DNA of 64,000 nucleotides from Microstegium vimineum (taxonomy: Eukaryota; Streptophyta; Magnoliopsida; Poales; Poaceae): NCBI GenBank assembly GCA_022036555.1, contig CM039119.1:24376979-24440978 (forward strand), given 5' to 3'. How positions within the stretch are numbered: position 1 is the stretch's first letter; every line of letters begins with the position of its first letter. A program made the position numbers and the translations under genes. Under the pieces are notes generated by a model that saw only the letters and a list, made by a program, of their open reading frames with translations, ran no database searches and was not told the DNA's origin. Of this stretch, positions 48,735-58,150 are shown piece after piece.

Positions 48735-50405
48735 TTATTCAATCTTGGTTGGCTCAACAGATGATACAAATGAGTAGTGTTCATAAAATGATGCCAATCT
48801 TGATCTTGTTTGCACACCTCTTGTGATATCTCCAATAATATGATCCAATGAATCATCCCTTGCAATAGATGTAGGTTGGAGTGTTGGAAGTTGATTGCTT
48901 GTACTTGGTTGGACATTGGATTGAGATGATGAACTAGCCTCTTGTTGATCTGGAGTTGGAGAAGATGAACTAGCTTGATTGTCATTGGATTGCTCATTGG
49001 ATGAAGCATGCACTAGATAGTCATTGTCTTGCTCTTCATCCACTTGCCTTTGCCTAATGTCCCCAATATTCATATTCTTCATTGCATTGGCCAATGGTTC
49101 ACCTCTCACATGATCATGATTGTCACTTTCATCTTGAGAGCCTTGTGTTTCATCAAACTCCACATCATGTACCTCCTCAACAATGCCATGAGTAAGATTC
49201 CATACTCTATATGCTTTGCTTGTAGTTGAGTAACCAAGTAGGAAACCTTCATCACATTTCTTCTCAAATTTGCTCAATCTTGCACCTTTCTTCAAGATAT
49301 AGCACTTGCATCCAAACACTCTAAAGTATGCAATATTGGGCTTTCTTCCATTCAATAGCTCATAATGTGTCTTCACAAGGATCTTGTGGCAATAGAGTCG
49401 GTTGCTATAGTAGCAAGCCGTGTTGATAGCTTCGGCCCAAAAAGAATCACTCACATTGTATTCACTAAGCATAGATATTGCCATATCAATGAGTGTCCTA
49501 TTCTTCCTCTCAACAAGCCCATTTGATTGAGGTGTATACTTGGCCGAGAATTGATGTTTGATTCCATATTCATCACATAGCTCATCAACTCTTGTATTCT
49601 TGAACTCACTAACATTGTCACTTCTCACTTTCTTGATAGTTGTTTCAAATTAATTTTGGCATCTCTTGACAAAGATCTTGAATGTATCAAATGTGTCACT
49701 CTTGTCACTAAGAAAGAATACCCATGTATATCTAGTGAAGTCATCTACTATCACAAAACCATATTTGTTTCCACCAATACTTGTATATGCGGTTGGCCCA
49801 AACAAATCTATGTGCAAGAGCTCAAATGGTTTGCATGTACTCATCATGCTCTTACTAGGGTGAGTGTTTCCAACTTGTTTGCCGGCTTGACAAGAGCTAT
49901 ATAGCTTATCTTTCTCAAAGACCACATCTTTCAAGCCTCTAACTAGATCATGCTTGACAAGTCTATTCAATTGCTTCATCCCAACATGACCAAGCCGTCT
50001 ATGCCATAACCAACCCATGCTAGATTTGGATAGCAAGCAAGTTGATAATTGAGTTTCTCTAGCATTGAAATCAACCAATTATAGATTCTCATATCTAAAG
50101 CCTTTGAAGATCAAATTAGAGCCATCTACACTTATGATCTCTACATCATCAACCCCAAATATGCATTTGAAACCAAGATCACAAAGTTGAGCTACGGATA
50201 GCAACTTGAAGTTCAAGCTCTCTACTAGCAACACATTGGATATGCTCATGTCATTGGATATTGCAATCTTACCAAGCCCTTTGAACTTGCCCTTGCCATT
50301 GTCACCAAATGTGATAGATTCAATCCCATTGCCACAATTTGATTTGATAGAGTTGAACATGCTTGCATCTTTGGTCATATGTTGAGTGCACCTACTATCA
50401 AGCAC
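48735..50405 (-). pseudogene. Copia copy B protease and integrase
   Basis: The protease active site is D-S-R in place of D-S-G (codon 50391-50393), as in copy A. The integrase zinc-binding part (HRRLGHVGMKQLN, CQAGKQ) and first core block (HIDLFGPT, VIVDDFTRYTW) are followed by the shared TAA at 49650-49652. The frame 48735-49628 is then open with the second Asp (VRSDNVSEF) and the Glu in NGLVERKNRTLIDMA, so the catalytic residues past the stop are intact. A separate stop at about 50079 (YENL/VDF) is specific to this copy. Confidence 0.83.
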
Positions 50406-50447
50406 CCAATGCCTCCCTCCGGCTTTATAATTGACCTACAAAACAAT

Positions 50448-52475
50448 TCAATTCTTCTTAGGTACCCATACTTGCTTGGGTCCTCCAAAGTTAGTGACTA
50501 AGGACTTAGGTACCCAAATAGCTTTCTTCTTTGAGCTCTCATTGGGAGTACCGATGTACTTAGCAATCACACCTTTCTTGCCCTTGGTAAGCACATAACT
50601 AGAATCAAAGCGAATAGAAGCATGTGTAAATTTTATCTTGCTTTGATTTAGTTTGCAATATTGCTCATCATGCCCTACTTGCTTGCAACTTGAGCAAAAC
50701 CGACCATTGCTCTTCACAAAGCGAGGCTTTGGAGTTGCAAAGGCCGCCTTGCCTTTCTTGGGGGTATAGCCCAATCCCTCTTTGCAAAGGGAGAACCTTT
50801 GGCTACCCAAGCACTTAAGCAAGCGGGTGTCTCCACCATAGGCATTGCCTAAGGATAGAATGAGCTTACCAACCTCCTTCTTAAGGGTCTCATTCTCAAC
50901 CATTAGGGAAGCATCACAAGTGAAACCGTCACTAGTAGAAGAAGTAGAGTTAGAAGTGCTACAAGAAGGGTTAGTTGGAGTGATGATGATGGGTTCATAG
51001 AAAGATTCATCGATTATGTCACAAGTTGATCCCATGTTACTTGTTGAAACATGCTTTTTCTCCTTTTGTTCAACAAGATATGAGTGAGCTTCTTTAAGCT
51101 TAGAGTGTCATTTACCAAGCTTCTCATGGGCATCCTCTAGCCTCTCATGAGAAAGATTGAGCTCATCAAAGGATTGCTTGAGAGCTTGAAGCTCTTTCCG
51201 CAATGCTTTGCACTCCTTTCTCTTGATGTCAAAGTGAGTCTTAGCATCTTCCAACATGTCAATTAGTTCATCTTTAGTGGGTTCATCATCATCATCACTA
51301 GAATCACACTCATCATCGGATTGTACCTTAGTGGACATAGCCATGAAGCATGCCGATGGAGTGTCGAAGAGAGAGATCTTGTTCTTCATAGTAATACTTG
51401 CAAGAGCTTTCTTCTTGCTTGATCTCTTCTCTTCATCACTTGAGTCATCATCACTTGAGGAAACACTATCCCAAGTGACAACATATGAGCCTCCCTTCTT
51501 GTTCTTCTTAAAGGTCATCTTGCTTTTTTTTCTTCTCTTTCTTCTTTCCCTTCTTCTCATCTTCATTATCACTATGATGAGGGCAATCCGCAATGAGATG
51601 ATCCTTGCTATTGCACTTGAAGCATCTTCTATCCTTCTCATTGAACTTGTGTGAGCACTTCTTCCTTCTTGCTCTATAGCCCTTCTTCTTCATGAACTTG
51701 CCAAATTTCTTGACAAATAGATCCATCTCTTCTTCATCATCATCACTATTGCTTGAGCTTTCGTCATTGCTTGATTCATCGCACTTGATCTTTGCTTTTC
51801 CCTTTGATGAAGATGTGGCCTTGAATGCCAAGCTCTTCTTCTTCTCATCCTTCTTCTCATCTTTCTTTTCCTTGTTCTCTCTTATCTTGTCCTTGTCTTC
51901 TCTAAAGGTGTCATCGGTTATCACTTCACCAAGAACTTGGTTCGGTTGTTATTGTGTCCAATCCACTTCTCACCAATAGAGTGACTAGCATCTCAAATCT
52001 TGAGGGAAGGCTCCTCAAAAATTTGAATGAGAAGTCCTTGTTCTCCACATTCTCTCCAAGTGACTTGAGGTCATTGACAGGCACCTCAAGCCTATTGAAC
52101 ATCTCCGGCACATTCTCATCTTCCTTCATCTTGAAGCTTGCAAACTTCTCCTTCAAGATGTATGCCTTGGCCCCCTTCATGGATTGAGTCCCATCATATG
52201 ACTCTTATAGCTTCTTCCATGCCTCATGAGCTCTCTCAATGTTCTTGATTTGTTCAAACACTTCTCTTGAGATTGCTTCATGGATGGCACTCAAGGCAAT
52301 GTCATTGTTTTGGAGCTTCTCCTCCTCGGACGCGGTGGGTGCCTCCTCATTAGCTACCTCAACCTTCTTGTCAACCACCACCCATATCTTCCGGTTGATT
52401 GATTTGATATGGGTGGTCATCAATGCCTTCCAATAGCTATAATTGGTGCCGTCAAACTTGGGTGGCCTCTTGGTG
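50448..52475 (-). pseudogene. Copia copy B gag and gag-protease spacer
   Basis: The gag start is clipped: the deletion that removed the primer site ends just before NTKRPPKFDGTNYSYW (about 52472). The shared TAA is at 52205-52207. The frame 51508-51924 keeps an intact CCHC knuckle, CFKCNSKDHLIADCP. After frame slips near 51530 and 51940, the coiled-coil tail ends at the shared TGA (51108-51110). The spacer (50448-51035) with FCSSCKQVGHDEQYC ends at the shared stop 50448-50450. Gag packages element RNA in related elements; this copy cannot make a full protein. Confidence 0.82.
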
Positions 52476-52606
52476 TTGCCAACAAGCTAGTCCTCGTTGT
52501 AGCGATACACCTACTTGGAGGTTCATGCGCTAATTGGCATCACATGGCAAACCCGTCACCGGGTGCCGCAAAACCAACACAAGCTATGAGCAATCCACTA
52601 GAGATA

Positions 52607-53226
52607 TGTTGACACCGTTTTTCGGCACGTGTCAAATGAGCTAAGACTTGTGTTGATCAGCAGCCGTCGTCCATCGACATCGGGATATCATGAGTCAGTA
52701 TTGCCGATGGAAGTATGCTGCGGGAAAACTAAGTGTGCTGCCGATGGAAGCCAGAAGCCTCAGATGTTGCCGATAGGAGTTGAATGGCTCACCAGAGGGC
52801 GGTTGCCGATGAAGAGATGTTGTCGATACCGATGCCGATTGCTGGTAGAGATTGATTGGTGAAGATAAGTTACCAGTACAAGGTTGCCGATCGAGAAGTA
52901 TTGCCGATGCCGATGGGCATGGGGTGCCGATGAGTACAGGGTGACTTAGCGCTTGATGACAGCAGAGGATTACCGGTGGCCAAAGAAGGAAGCCGCGGAT
53001 TGAAGGGATCTGCCGATGGAAAATTTCCATCGAGGAGAAGCATAAGGAAACTGGTGATTTTATACCAGTATTATTATAGCAGTTTGAGTCCGACTCTTGC
53101 ATGGGTCGTGTGTTTTCCTTTAAAATAGGTGTGTTTGTTTAGGAAAATAATATTACTATTTTAGATCCGACTCCTGCATGAGTCAGTTTCCTTAAAGTTA
53201 GGGGTTTGTTTTAGGAAAGGCACGGA
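52607..53226 (+). repeat. Truncated 5' LTR of G2
   Basis: About 620 bp that match the first part of the right LTR (55683-56759) with few differences, up to ttaggaaaggcacgga. The following sequence (53227 onward) is internal, including a second polypurine-like actggggggcat at about 53263. The rest of the LTR and all of gag-pol were removed in one deletion or by recombination. Confidence 0.85.
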
Positions 53227-53806
53227 AAGGCAGTGGAAGGGCCAACCCGTTTCGATGAAGACTGGGGGGCATCGGCAGCAGGACTTGGAGATGTTTGAGT
53301 GTTCGAAGCAGCTGCTGATGACCTCATTGCCTGAAAATATTAGTATAAGTTATGCAAAATAAAATGTTGCCGATAAAATAGTATGTAATCGGTATGAGTG
53401 AAGATGAGTTTACTGCAAAAACCCGCATCAGGGCAGCAGCAGCGGCCGATGTAGCCTTGGTTTTTGCAGGCGTCGGTGTGGGTACCTGCTGAGGGGTGAA
53501 GGCAGCTAGCGTGGGAGCCTTATTGCCGATGATTGAGATGGGGTTCATTATCCAGAGATTAAAGGGCTTGCCACTCCTGCTCATCGGGGAATCGGATCGT
53601 CAACTTGTTGAGTATGAAGGGGTCAGATGCCGATGATAGGAATAAAGATAAGGAATGCATCGGAATGAAAAACTTACCGCATCGTCGGGAATGACGTGAT
53701 TGACGTCAATTATGTTCCGATAGTAGTGCGATGACTTGGCAAACAATTGATACCTCCATTCTTGCCACCAGGACTTGTACTCATTTGTGATGAAGGAAGT
53801 TGGTGA

Positions 53807-55279
53807 CTAGGAAGACAGATCGATGTCTGACATATCGGCACTGGGAGGAAGATTGACGACCTTGTTCCAGTCTAGAGCACTGGAGATTGTCTGCCTAGGC
53901 TTCACCACTTTGGAGTAGCAGAGCTTAATCGGCAGTTGGCCAAATGCCAGTTGTCTCGTGGCTGCCGATGGGTAGTAAAACTCATAGGATGGAGGGGTAT
54001 TCTTCCCAGTTCCGAAGATATTGACTGGGATAGCACGGGGAACAATACTGACCTTCATGATTACTTGATTTTGAGGCACATTCCCATCGGTAAGATTGAA
54101 CAGCAGTGGAAACTGATTGTTCTCATCAACGTATGGCCACCAGAGGCGTTCTGAGGCAGGGATTCCGTTGTAAAATTTCTGAAAGAATAAGCCGAACTGT
54201 TCTGCATCGGCATCGGTCCCTAGCAACACTATGATGGCCTCTCCGAAGTTGAGTGGAGGGCGAGTTGCCGATTCATCGTCCCTACATTTGTAATCTTCCG
54301 ATATGTCTTTTGGGAATTGTTGGGCGGACAGGTCAAACTGAAGGGTTTTATACATCTGTGCATTCAGCCACATGTTGACAAACCACCAAGGACCCCCGAG
54401 GTTGCCGATGGACTCGCCTAGCAGTAACTTCTTGGCTACTTGGTGTAGAAGGCGGTATACCGATCCAAGAAGATATCTCCCTAGGGGAAGTCTCGTTCCA
54501 TCGGCAAGGAGTTCAGCTGCCAGAAGATGCATGGTGGTGGGTCCAACTGCTCTGCCGCAGAAGATGAATTTTTCTAACCACATATTTAAGAAAGTGGCGT
54601 GCTCCCTCTGGTTTACCGATCCAGTCTTTTGATATTCATGGATATAGCCGGTCCAGCCGCCGATATTTCGAGTGTTCACTTTATACTCGGCTTTCCTATT
54701 GAATAAGGTGAAGGTATCGGCAGAAGAGACGTCCAGGCCGGTCAACATATGGACATCGGCAAGGGTAGGGGTGGCTGGTCCGTGTCGGAATAGGAAAGCG
54801 TTCATGCTGTCAGACCAGAAATAGGAGGCCGCCATCAGCATGTTCTCGTTCTTTTCCATATCGACAATAGAAAGCCTGATGCACTGATCCAAATTGCGCT
54901 CTTGCCAATAGACTTGCTGCGTCCTAGCGACCCTAAGGTACCAGTTCTTCCACCCTTTGGTGGGCTTGGGCCATGACCGGTAAGCATCCTTCCATAATCC
55001 TAAACCGAAGCATTCAGATCTAAAAGGGGTCCGGTTGGTTTCCGCGTTGATCAAATAGCTGGGGTCAGGATTCCCCATTGGGCCTAAACAGGTGAAGCTG
55101 GACTGTTCAAGGGGGATCACTACCTTGTTGTACAATTCCTAGGGTTCGAGAAGAAAAGAAAGGAAAGAATCAGCAAAGGAAAGAGGAAGATTCTGGATTC
55201 ATGTGGGGAAGGAACTAACAGAAGGTTGGATGAGGAGGAAAGTAGATCTTACCTTGGGGATGTCAACTTGGATCACCAT
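53807..55279 (-). CDS. Antisense plant-mobile-domain (PMD) gene of G2
   Basis: Exon 1 (55253-55279) encodes MVIQVDIPK; the donor GTAAGAT follows directly and the acceptor CTAG ends at 55139. Exon 2 (53807-55138) starts in phase at GAATTGTAC, so the frame enters as ELYNKVVIPLEQ and not at the TTG inside it. It gives an open 451-residue product with the PMD motifs CLGPMGNPDPSYLINAE, WPKPTKGWKNWYLRVARTQQ, PATPTLADVHMLTGLDVSSA, REHATFLNMWLEKFIFCGRA and GEAIIVLLGTDADAEQFGLF. A TAG at 53807-53809 ends it, but homologous sequence goes on (NEYKSWWQEWRYQLF) to a GTAAGT donor at about 53677 and a Pro/Thr/Ala-rich block (53400-53584). The original protein was therefore longer, and this copy is truncated by a stop. 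PMD proteins are nuclear in Arabidopsis; the transposon role is unknown. Confidence 0.8.
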
Positions 55280-55432
55280 TGGAGCAGAAGGAGTTCTTGC
55301 GGTTCGTCTTTGGATTGGAGAAATCACTGTTGCTTGAGCTCGAGTTCTTCGGAGGCGCTGGAGGTTGAAGATGAAGGCAGGTGTGAAAGTAAAAGTAAAC
55401 TCAGGGTAAAAAGGCAGATTAGATCCTGGTAA

Positions 55433-55442
55433 CTTTTATAAG
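55433..55442 (-). promoter_or_regulatory. TATA box of the antisense PMD gene in G2
   Basis: The minus strand reads CTTATAAAAG about 158 bp upstream of the ATG at 55279, matching the spacing in G1 and in the level 1 element. Confidence 0.6.
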
Positions 55443-55667
55443 CTTAGCCAGGGTATTTTGGGGTTTCAGTTCACACTGTACAGGAATGTGGAGAGGCCTG
55501 CGGTGGATGTGCGCGATAATCAAGGAGATTTGCAACTGTTTGTGCTACAATCGAGGGATTTTATTAAATTGCGGTCCTGCGCGCGGAGATCGAGGAAACT
55601 GTGCATTTATCTCGGAGGTAACGGCTACAGTAGAGAGAATTTCGGCGCGTAAAGATTATACACTCCG

Positions 55668-55682
55668 AAACTGGGGGGCATG
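55668..55682 (+). promoter_or_regulatory. Polypurine tract of G2
   Basis: aaactggggggcatg lies directly against the 3' LTR start TGTTGACACC. It corresponds to TTGGGGAGCATA in G1. Confidence 0.7.
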
Positions 55683-56759
55683 TGTTGACACCGTTTTTCG
55701 GCACGTGTCAAATGAGCTAAGACGTGTGTTGATCAATAGCCGTCGTCCATCGGCATCGGGAAATCATGAGTCAGTATTGCCGATGGAAGTATGCTGCGGG
55801 AAAACTAAGTGTGCTGCCGATGGAAGCCAGAAGCCTCAGATGTTGCCAATAGGAGTTGAATGGCTCACCAGAGGGCGGTTGCCGATGAAGAGATGTTGCC
55901 GATGCCGATGCCGATTGCTGGTAGAGATTGATTGGTGAAGATAAGTTACCAGTACAAGGTTGCCGATCGAGAAGTATTGCCGATGCCGATGGGCATGGGG
56001 TGCCGATGAGTACAGGGTGACTTAGCGCTTGATGACAGCAGAGGATTACCTGTGGCCAAAGAAGGAAGCCGCGGATTGAAGGGATCTGCCGATGGAAAAT
56101 TTCCATCGAGGAGAAGCATAAGGAAACTGGTGATTTTATACCAGTATTATTATAGCAGTTTGAGTCCGACTCTTGCATGGGTCATTTGTTTTCCTTTAAA
56201 ATAGGTGTGTTTGTTTAGGAAAATAATATTACTATTTTAGATCCGACTCCTGCGTGAGTCAGTTTCCTTAAAGTTAGGGGTTTGTTTTAGGAAAGGCACG
56301 GATCGTGTCTCTGTACAACTCTCCATGTGGGAGTATAAATATGTGCCCAAGTGTTGCGTGTAAGGAATCAATCCAATATCAATCAAATCAATTTACTCTT
56401 ATTCTACTTTTATCACAATTTACCCTTTATTGCATTAGTCATAGTTTATCAATGAGTTCTTCAAGCTTCGACGGGCTGCATCATCTTGATCTCCGTCAAA
56501 TCCTTGCAAGTTCCGCGTGGGAGTACCTCTGAGCTTTGGCATCCGGGCGTATCATTGTTGCCTCGTTCAGCTCTACTCTAGTTATCCTGATCAAGCCTCA
56601 ACCTCAGCATCCGGGCGCATCGCCGTTGTCTAGATTGAATCTTGTTCTAGTTATCGTCCTTGTCGATTAACTAGTCAAATCGACTGGCACGCCTCCGGAT
56701 ATCGAATTTCGGGTATAAGCCCAAGGTGTTCGCAGATCCTGACACTTTTTGTGTCAACA
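55683..56759 (+). repeat. 3' LTR of G2, 1077 bp
   Basis: Runs from TGTTGACACCG to GTGTCAACA. A module with ccgactcytgcrtgrgtca is present twice (about 56165-56220 and 56242-56300), upstream of the TATA box TATAAAT at 56334-56340; this matches the module in the G1 LTRs in the same position relative to TATA. The second module contains TGAGTCA. Confidence 0.88.
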
Positions 56760-58150
56760 AGATACCTTTCGTGAACTCCCACGGGGAATGTTCAAGAACC
56801 CCTCATAATCCACCAATCAGAGCCGGAGACAAACACCTTCCTCCGCTCAACGATCCTCGTTGCACCAAGACGTCTAGGAGGTGGCAACCTCCAAGAATAA
56901 CAAGAGCTCCCACGATGACGACGATCACCAAGTGCCACTAGTATGCAATCAATCAAACAATGCACTTGGTTCACTCAACCTCTCATGAAATTGTCAAGTG
57001 TATCTAAGATATGAGTGGGTGGAGCAATCTCAAGCAAGCACAAGTGTAGGAGTGAAATAGGAGTGCAAGAGGGGGCCCCTTGGGCCGGCCATACCACCTT
57101 ATATAGCCTCCACTCAAACACTAGCCATTTTGCCCCTAAAAAGCGCTTTCTTCGCCCACTCCGGACGCTAGCAACTGTAAGGGTCCGGACCATCAACAAT
57201 GTCCGAACACCCCTCACAGGCTCAGACTGCTCCTCTGTCTCAACCTCCGGACGTGCGCAACGCACGGTACGGCCCAACGGCCATGCGTCTGGTCACCTAG
57301 CCGTTTGAAACGGCTTCTTCCCGTGCTCACCAGCGAGCTCCACGTGGCTCCGGATGCGAGCTACTGCGGCCACTCCAGACCAAAGCTCGCTCCTTCCGGA
57401 CCCCATGCAAAGAGGGTCCAGAGAGCAACTTTCCTCCGAACGCATGTCCGGAACTCATCGTCCGGACCGCAAACATCGTCTGATCCTTCTTCCAGCACCA
57501 GCAGAGAGCACCAGGCAGTCCGGATAGCGTTCGGACCCCTACGCCTGGACCTCCAACAGCGTCCGAACTCTCCTTCTTAGTCGAGCCACCTAGGATATGC
57601 TTCCGGACGCACATGCGATGGTCCGGATAACCACTACCCTAGCGTCCGGACCTAGCATCCGGGCTGCCTTCTTCTGCCCAAAAACTTCACCAACTTCTCC
57701 CAAGCTTCCAAGGGCTAACACTTAGTGATTCAAGCACTTATGCACGTGTGTTAGCTTTTAGTTCACATTTATCTTGGAATTAGTTGGTTGTTTTACTAGT
57801 TCAATTGATTTTAATGCAATGCATATGAACCTAGTGGCACATGATAACCGTAATCAAACACAAGAGCTCCCTCCTTGATAGTACGACTATCTATCCTAAA
57901 TATGATCACACCCTCTATGGTGTCTTGATCACCAAACCGAAAATGGTTCCTATAATCACCTTTGCCTTCACACCATTTTTCCTTTGCACTTCACCTCCAC
58001 CATGCTAGAGCCTTTGCAATTACCACCTTGATCCACTTGCTCCATCACATGGCATGTACCAACCTATCTCATGATTCACAATTAGAGATCAAGGTTAGTA
58101 CTTAGGTAGGTTTCATCAATTACTCAAAACCAAACACATGGGGACTCTCA

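Larger units (their letters stand above)
52607..56759 (+). mobile_element. Level 3: deleted Tat-like Gypsy G2, 4.15 kb, TSD AGATA
   Basis: It starts TGTTGACACCG, ends TTTTGTGTCAACA and is flanked by AGATA (52602-52606 and 56760-56764). It is a relative of G1 in the opposite orientation: the 3' LTR is on the right (55683-56759), preceded by a polypurine tract. The 5' LTR is cut after about 620 bp, and gag, protease, RT and integrase are all missing. What remains is the antisense PMD gene. GCCGAT words are very frequent, for example ten at 52690-53015. Confidence 0.9.
17562..58150 (-). mobile_element. Level 2: Copia (Maximus/SIRE lineage) complex, LTR-internal-LTR-internal-LTR
   Basis: Three related LTRs (17562-19443, 42481-46024 and 52478-58150) alternate with two internal regions (copy A, 19444-42480; copy B, 46025-52477), all reading on the minus strand. 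The only outer target duplication is GCAGC at 17557-17561 against GCGGC at 58151-58155; one C-to-T type change at a CpG explains the mismatch, and the host reading frame is restored across it. The middle LTR serves as 5' LTR of copy A and 3' LTR of copy B. Gag with a CCHC knuckle, protease-integrase-RT-RNase H order, a tRNA-iMet primer site and long LTRs fit the Maximus/SIRE lineage. Five further insertions, one nested inside another, interrupt it. Confidence 0.85.
52478..58150 (-). repeat. Copia LTR c (5' LTR of copy B), truncated and split by G2
   Basis: It begins inside the LTR (gccaacaagctagtcctcg matches LTR b at 42871): the first 390 bp or so of the LTR (plus-strand coordinates), the primer site and the gag start are lost, with the junction at a short tgttg/ttg match. 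Element G2 is inserted at 52607-56759. The right part, 56760-58150, aligns to the ends of LTRs a and b, with the TCCGGA cluster at 57160-57670, and finishes catggggactctca. Confidence 0.82.

Noticed and set aside
53807..55135. Calling the G2 PMD protein from the first in-frame alternative start at 55135
   Set aside because: That codon is TTG. The exon 1/intron model gives an ATG at 55279, correct splice sites, and the same structure in G1.
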